A stretch of 64,000 bases of DNA from Nocardioides panacis (lineage in GTDB: Bacteria > Actinomycetota > Actinomycetes > Propionibacteriales > Nocardioidaceae), in contig NZ_CP077062.1 of the NCBI RefSeq assembly GCF_019039255.1, forward strand, positions 2,976,001-3,040,000, in the 5' to 3' direction. Shown piece after piece: positions 59,420-64,000 of this stretch. Every line of letters begins with the position of its first letter. Position 1 is the stretch's first letter. A program made the translations under genes and the position numbers. The notes below the pieces were generated by a model. It did not search any database. It was not told where the DNA came from and saw nothing but the letters and a program-made list of their open reading frames with translations.

Positions 59420-60005
59420 ATGAACCACTTCATCCGCAGCAACGGAAAGCTCCTCGTCGTGGCCGTCGTCTGCCTGACGGCCGGGATGGCCACCCCGGCG
59501 CTGGCCGGCGGCGTCGTGCCGTTCGCCAGGAACGCCGACAAGGTCGACGGCAAGCACGCGGTCCGTGCGGGGGGCCTCGGTCAGCGAGCGCGCCGGCAAG
59601 CTGGTCGCCACCAGCGGCACGACCGGCCGGCTGCCCGGCAACATCATCGGGAAGGTCCCGGACTCCGAGACCCTCGACGGCCTCGACTCCTCGGCCTTCC
59701 TGCGCGGCGTCTCGGTGAAGATGCGCAAGGGCGCGGACTTCAGCGTCGCCCGCAACAACTTCGCCACCGGCACGGTGGACTGCCTGCCCGGCGAGCAGGC
59801 GACCGGCGGCGGCGCCTACCCGACCAACAACGTGTTCTTCCCGCAGATCGCGGCGAGCTTCCCGGTCCCGAACGCCGCCTCCTTCGGCAGCTCGAACACC
59901 GACACCGTGGCGACCGGCTGGCGGGTGTGGGTGGCGAACACCGACCAGGGCGGGTCCACGGCGCCGACGGTCACCATGACGCCGTACGTGCTGTGCCTCC
60001 GGTAG
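59420..60005 (+). CDS. Secreted small hypothetical protein (frameshifted)
   Basis: About 194 residues when one G is removed from the six-G run 59569-59574. A signal peptide (about 1-29: KLLVVAVVCLTAGMATPALAG split by the cleavage site) is followed by NADKVDGKHAV and SETLDGLDSSAFLRG, a DG-x-S/A motif seen in several actinobacterial surface proteins, then a beta-rich domain with two cysteines (VDCLPGE and the final LCLR). Probably exported and folded with a disulfide. Function unknown. GGAGGG precedes ATG 59420. Confidence 0.7.
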
Positions 60006-60105
60006 CCCGACCCACGGGCGGCCGCGGGGTGCACATCGGGTGAACACCGCCGCCGGGGCGCCCGTCCGGCGTGCCCCGGGCCCGGCCGGCGGTGACGATG
60101 GCCGG

Positions 60106-61248
60106 ATGGACCGACCCGTCACCTTCCTGATGCACGACGCGACCGGGCACGGCGGCGTCGCCCGGTCGGTGCTCAACCTGGCCGGGCACCTCGCCGGGCA
60201 CCGGGACGTGCGCGTGGTCAGCCTGTTCCGGCGCCACGACGAGCCGGCCTACGCCCTCGACCCGCGGGTCCGGCTCGAGGTGCTGCTCGACGTACGACGC
60301 GGGCCGGGGCCGGTGGACCGGTTCCGGCAGCGCCGGCCCACGGGGCTGCGGCCGACGCCGTCGGAGCAGCACCTGACCGGGCTGACCGACCACCTGCTGC
60401 GCAAGCGCCTGGGGGCGCTCGAGCCCGGGACCGTGGTCTCGACCCGGCCCTCGCTGCACCTCGCCGCGACCCGCTGGGCCGCCCCGGGCGTCCGGGTCGT
60501 CGGCCAGGACCACAAGAACTTCCCGACCCGGTTCGCCAACCGGCGCCAGGCCGCGCTGCTCCGCGCGGCGGTGCCCCGGCTCGACGCCTACGTCGTGCTC
60601 ACCCACGCCGACGCCGCGGACTACCGGCGGGAGCTGCCCGACGCGCCCGCGGTCCGGGTGATCCGCAACGCGCTGCCGTGGACCCCGGCGCGGACCCCGG
60701 CGGCGCTCGACACCAAGGTCGTCGTGGCGGCCGGCCGGCTGGCCCGGGAGAAGGGCTTCGGCCGGATGGTGGACGCCTTCGCGCCGGTGGCCCGCGCGCA
60801 CCCGGACTGGCAGCTGCACATCCACGGCGAGGGCACCGAGCGCGGGCCGCTGCTGCAGAAGGTGGCGCGGCTCGGGCTCGACGAGCAGGTCCGGCTCCCG
60901 GGCTACGCCGACGACTTCCGCTCGGTGCTGGCCGGCGCCGCGGCGTACGCCCTCACCTCGCGCGCCGAGGGCTTCCCGATGGTGCTGATCGAGGCCATGA
61001 GCGCCGGGGTGCCGCTGGTCGCGATGGACTGCCCGCGCGGGCCGGGCGAGATCGTCACCGACGGCGCGAACGGCTTCCTCGTCGACGACGGCGACGTGGC
61101 CGGCTTCAGCGAGGCGCTGCGCACGCTGGTCGAGGACGACGAGCTGCGCCGGTTGTGCGGCCGGCAGGCGCACGAGGACTCCCGGGCGTACGTCGCCGAC
61201 GTGGTCGTCGCGGACTGGCTGGACCTGTTCGCGCGACTCGACTCCTGA
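60106..61248 (+). CDS. Family-4 glycosyltransferase
   Basis: 380-residue GT-B enzyme; N-terminal HDATGHGGVARSVLNLAGHL (acceptor side), AAGRLAREKGFGRMVDAF, LPGYADDF, and the donor site SRAEGFPMVLIEAMSAG with its E-x7-E. Resembles teichoic-acid or capsular glycosyltransferases of the GT4 family; no substrate is assigned. ATG 60106 is chosen; GTG 60040 would add 22 weakly typical residues. Followed 62 nt later by the sulfotransferase-like gene, so the two may modify one surface glycan. Confidence 0.87.
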   Translation: MDRPVTFLMHDATGHGGVARSVLNLAGHLAGHRDVRVVSLFRRHDEPAYALDPRVRLEVLLDVRRGPGPVDRFRQRRPTGLRPTPSEQHLTGLTDHLLRKRLGALEPGTVVSTRPSLHLAATRWAAPGVRVVGQDHKNFPTRFANRRQAALLRAAVPRLDAYVVLTHADAADYRRELPDAPAVRVIRNALPWTPARTPAALDTKVVVAAGRLAREKGFGRMVDAFAPVARAHPDWQLHIHGEGTERGPLLQKVARLGLDEQVRLPGYADDFRSVLAGAAAYALTSRAEGFPMVLIEAMSAGVPLVAMDCPRGPGEIVTDGANGFLVDDGDVAGFSEALRTLVEDDELRRLCGRQAHEDSRAYVADVVVADWLDLFARLDS

Positions 61249-61310
61249 CCCACACGCCGCCGCCACCCGCCGGTCACGCCGCGTTCACCGCGGGGGGTCA
61301 GCGTCGGGGC

Positions 61311-62438
61311 ATGAGCCAGCGCGTGTACCTCCACGTCGGGGTCCCGAAGTCCGGCACCACGTTCGTGCAGGCCTCCCTCGCCGCGAACCGCAAGGGTCTG
61401 CGGGCCGCGGGGGGTGCTCTACCCCGGCGGCGAGGAGCGGATGTTCCTGGCCGCGGTGGACGTGCGCGGCTCGCACAAGGCGTGGGGCCGCAAGCGGTCC
61501 GAGGTCGCGGGCGCCTGGGACCACGTGTGCCGCAAGGCGCGCGGGCACGACGGCGTCACGGTGATCAGCCACGAGCTCCTGGGGGGGGCGCGTCCAGCCG
61601 GCAGGTCACCGAGGCGCTGACCATGCTGAAGGGCGTCGAGGTGCACCTGGTGGTCACCGCCCGCGACCCGGCCCGGCAGGCCACCGCGGAGTGGCAGGAG
61701 GGCATCAAGCACGGTCGGCGGCTGACGTTCGAGCAGTTCCGCACCCGGGTGCTGAGCAGCTCCTCGGAGACCGACTACGCCCGCCGCTACCGCGCCTCGC
61801 AGGACCTGCCCGACGTGCTCTCCCGGTGGGGAGCCACGCTGCCGGCGTCCCGCGTGCACGTGGTGTGCTGCCCGCCGCCGGACGCGGACCCGGGGCTGCT
61901 GTGGCAGCGGTTCGCCGGGGTCGTCGGCTTCGACCCCGCGGGGTTCCCGCCCGTCGGCCCGGAGAGCGCCAACCCGTCGCTGGGCACCACCGAGATCGAC
62001 CTGCTGCGCCGGGTCAACGTCGCCCTCAACAAGCGGCTGGTGCAGCCGGGCTACGGGCAGGTGGTCAAGCAGCTCTACGCCCAGGAGCTGTTGGAGACGG
62101 GCCGCTCGCCGCGTCCGGTCGTGCCCCTCGCGATGCACGACGACCTGCGGGTCGTCGGCGAGCGGTGGGCCAAGGAGATCGACACGGCTGGGTACGACGT
62201 GCACGGCGACCTGGCCTCGTTGGTCCCCGTCGCCCCCGCGGAGCCCGCTCCGCACCCCGACGACGTACCGCCTCGCGACCAGGTCGACTCGGCGGTCGCG
62301 GCGACCGCGGAGCTGCTGCTCGAGGTGCAACGCGGCCGGACCGAGGTGGCGCGGCTCGAGGCGGACAACGCCCGGCTCCGCAAGAAGCGCAAGCTGCTCA
62401 AGCGGCGGCTGGGCGAGACCGCGGCCGACCCGGCGTGA
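61311..62438 (+). CDS. Sulfotransferase-like protein (two frameshifts)
   Basis: About 374 residues when corrected. The N-terminus YLHVGVPKSGTTFVQASLAAN matches the PAPS 5'-phosphosulfate loop (PKSGTTF) when read without the final residues; VTARDPARQATAEWQEG is the 3'-phosphate-binding stretch. The C-terminal 50 residues (LLEVQRGRTEVARLEADNAR) form a basic coiled coil. The first shift is at the six-G run 61409-61414 (one extra). The second is at the eight-G run 61581-61588 (two extra, or one missing). ATG 61311 lacks a clear binding site. It may sulfate a glycan made by its neighbour. Confidence 0.75.
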   Translation: MSQRVYLHVGVPKSGTTFVQASLAANRKGLRAAGGALPRRRGADVPGRGGRARLAQGVGPQAVRGRGRLGPRVPQGARARRRHGDQPRAPGGGASSRQVTEALTMLKGVEVHLVVTARDPARQATAEWQEGIKHGRRLTFEQFRTRVLSSSSETDYARRYRASQDLPDVLSRWGATLPASRVHVVCCPPPDADPGLLWQRFAGVVGFDPAGFPPVGPESANPSLGTTEIDLLRRVNVALNKRLVQPGYGQVVKQLYAQELLETGRSPRPVVPLAMHDDLRVVGERWAKEIDTAGYDVHGDLASLVPVAPAEPAPHPDDVPPRDQVDSAVAATAELLLEVQRGRTEVARLEADNARLRKKRKLLKRRLGETAADPA

Positions 62439-62469
62439 GACACGACGTCCGCCGGTGACACGGGCCCAC

Positions 62470-62482
62470 TAGCCTGCAGGGC
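62470..62482 (+). promoter_or_regulatory. Candidate -10 box for leaderless pyc mRNA
   Basis: TAGCCT at 62470-62475, 7 nt before ATG 62483, with no Shine-Dalgarno match. Confidence 0.45.
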
Positions 62483-64000
62483 ATGTTCTCCAAGGTCCTG
62501 GTCGCCAACCGCGGCGAGATCGCCGTCCGAGCCTTCCGCGCCGCCTACGAGCTCGGGGCGCAGACCGTCGCGGTCTTCCCCCCACGAGGACCGGGGGTCC
62601 GAGCACCGGTTGAAGGCGGACGAGGCCTACGAGATCGGCGAGCGGGGCCACCCGGTGCGCGCCTACCTCGACCCGGAGGTCATCGTCGCGGCCGCCGTGA
62701 ACGCCGGCGCCGACGCGGTCTACCCCGGCTACGGCTTCCTGTCCGAGAACCCCCAGCTCGCCGAGGCCTGCGCGAACGCCGGGATCACCTTCATCGGCCC
62801 GACCGCCGAGGTGCTCACCCTCACCGGCAACAAGGCCCGGGCGATCGCCGCCGCCAAGGCCGCCGGCGTGCCCACCCTCGCGTCGGTCGCCCCGGGCACC
62901 GACGCCGACGCGCTCATCGAGTCGGCGCAGGGCATGCCCTACCCGCTGTTCGTCAAGGCGGTCGCCGGCGGTGGCGGCCGCGGCATGCGCCGCGTGGACG
63001 AGGCCGGCGACCTGCGCGAGGCGATCGAGACCTGCATGCGCGAGGCCGAGGGCGCGTTCGGCGACCCGACCGTGTTCATCGAGCAGGCCGTCGTCGAGCC
63101 GCGGCACATCGAGGTGCAGATCCTCGCCGACGGCGCGGGCAACGTCATCCACCTCTTCGAGCGGGACTGCTCGGTGCAGCGCCGCCACCAGAAGGTCGTG
63201 GAGATCGCCCCGGCGCCGAACCTCGACCCGGCGATCCGCGAGAGCATGTGCGCGGACGCCGTCCGCTTCGCGACCGAGATCGGCTACCGCAACGCCGGCA
63301 CCGTGGAGTTCCTGCTCGACCCGGCCGGCAACTACGTGTTCATCGAGATGAACCCGCGGATCCAGGTCGAGCACACGGTCACCGAGGAGGTCACCGACGT
63401 CGACCTCGTGCAGGCCCAGATGCGGATCGCGTCCGGCGAGACGCTAGCGGACCTGGGGCTGTCCCAGGACACGATCACCCTGCGCGGCGCCGCGCTGCAG
63501 TGCCGGATCACCACCGAGGACCCGGCCAACGGCTTCCGTCCCGACACCGGCCGGATCACCACCTACCGCTCCCCCGGCGGCGCCGGCGTGCGGCTCGACG
63601 GCGGCACCACCTACACCGGAGCCGAGGTGAGCGCGCACTTCGACTCGATGCTCGCCAAGCTCACCTGCCGCGGCCGGGACTTCCCCGCCGCCGTGGACCG
63701 GGCCCGCCGGGCCGTTGCGGAGTTCCGGATCCGGGGCGTGTCGACGAACATCCCGTTCCTGCAGGCGGTGCTCGACGACCCGGACTTCCGCTCCGGGCAC
63801 ATCACCACCGCGTTCATCGAGGACCACCCGCAGCTGCTGACCGCCCGCTCCTCGGCCGACCGCGGCACCCGGCTGCTGACCTACCTCGCGGACGTGACCG
63901 TCAACAAGCCGTACGGCGAGGCGCCGGTCGCCGTCGACCCGGTCAGCAAGCTGCCGCGCGTCGACCTGGCCGTGCCGGCCCCGGACGGCACCCGCCAGGC
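62483..64000 (+). CDS. pyc: Pyruvate carboxylase, N-terminal part (cut by window edge; frameshifted)
   Basis: Biotin-dependent enzyme making oxaloacetate from pyruvate. About 505 residues are visible of roughly 1130 expected: the biotin carboxylase domain with [59 protein letters not shown] and EMNPRIQVEHTVTEE, then the start of the linker toward the carboxyltransferase domain. These differ from accA3 in ways typical of Pyc (AGGGGRGMR, NPRIQVEHT). The frame breaks at the six-C run 62578-62583; with one C removed it reads AVFPHEDRGSEHRLKADEAY. Confidence 0.92.
   Translation, partial: MFSKVLVANRGEIAVRAFRAAYELGAQTVAVFPPRGPGVRAPVEGGRGLRDRRAGPPGARLPRPGGHRRGRRERRRRRGLPRLRLPVREPPARRGLRERRDHLHRPDRRGAHPHRQQGPGDRRRQGRRRAHPRVGRPGHRRRRAHRVGAGHALPAVRQGGRRRWRPRHAPRGRGRRPARGDRDLHARGRGRVRRPDRVHRAGRRRAAAHRGADPRRRRGQRHPPLRAGLLGAAPPPEGRGDRPGAEPRPGDPREHVRGRRPLRDRDRLPQRRHRGVPARPGRQLRVHRDEPADPGRAHGHRGGHRRRPRAGPDADRVRRDASGPGAVPGHDHPARRRAAVPDHHRGPGQRLPSRHRPDHHLPLPRRRRRAARRRHHLHRSRGERALRLDARQAHLPRPGLPRRRGPGPPGRCGVPDPGRVDEHPVPAGGARRPGLPLRAHHHRVHRGPPAAADRPLLGRPRHPAADLPRGRDRQQAVRRGAGRRRPGQQAAARRPGRAGPGRHPPG

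Noticed and set aside
55972-59553. 1193-codon minus-strand open frame
   Set aside because: Antisense shadow of the epimerase and accA3 genes; composition is His/Arg/Gly/Asp-rich with no motif and no sensible start.

Overview
The window is very GC-rich double-stranded chromosomal DNA of an actinobacterium. The evidence is a WhiB regulator, F420 biosynthesis genes, galactofuranan synthesis genes, LCP proteins, an AccA3/AccD5/AccE-type acyl-CoA carboxylase, frequent GTG starts and many 1-4 nt ATGA/GTGA overlaps. From memory, the order sahH, pmmA/manB, DUF3499, zincin, whiB2, fbiA, fbiB ... fadE, purE, purK, PH protein, birA, accD5, accE, maf ... accA3 parallels M. tuberculosis Rv3248c-Rv3285. 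The gene content and the lack of mycolate genes fit a Nocardioidaceae (Nocardioides-like) genome best; that placement is inference.

Layout. 1-5282 (minus): 3' part of ahcY, a CDF transporter, a SIS-domain protein, a Trm112-like protein, manB and DUF3499. 5333-10458: a degenerate zincin (plus), then DUF5719, a large membrane glycosyltransferase and whiB (minus). 10695-15281: fbiA, fbiB, DUF3105, a VTT/DedA-like protein, a nucleotidyltransferase (minus) and a TIGR03089 protein. 15295-28364: an envelope block with a VCBS-repeat amidase, wzt/wzm, glfT2, glf, a double GT2 and two divergent LCP genes, probably building and attaching a galactan. 28361-38657: enoyl-CoA hydratase, glutamate-cysteine ligase-like, sulfite-oxidase-like, FAD oxidase, acyl-CoA dehydrogenase, serine hydrolase, CoA-binding protein and prolyl oligopeptidase. 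38667-45152: purE, purK, a solo winged-helix regulator, an adenylate cyclase, a PH protein, birA, accD and accE. 45259-49126: MFS exporter, TetR and DUF885. 49123-55788: maf, a DPM-like GT operon, GDP-mannose dehydratase, GTs, GtrA and an acyl-CoA dehydrogenase. 55866-64000: MerR/LiuR-like regulator, epimerase, accA3, a secreted protein, a GT, a sulfotransferase-like protein and the start of pyruvate carboxylase.

Together the genes cover one-carbon, purine and F420 metabolism, carboxylation (BirA biotinylates AccA3 and Pyc; AccA3 works with AccD/AccE), acyl-CoA oxidation, and envelope polysaccharide synthesis, export and ligation.

Two sequence-wide properties matter for any reader. First, at least 13 conserved genes are broken by a single surplus base, nearly always in a C or G run of 5-8. 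These look like base-calling errors, so the genes are annotated across the shift and the raw reading is noted. Second, at least 15 genes start 6-8 nt after a TANNNT hexamer, the signature of leaderless transcription. No tRNA, rRNA, CRISPR array, insertion sequence or phage gene was seen. No gene-free stretch exceeds 300 bases; the longest are 59176-59419 and 10459-10694.
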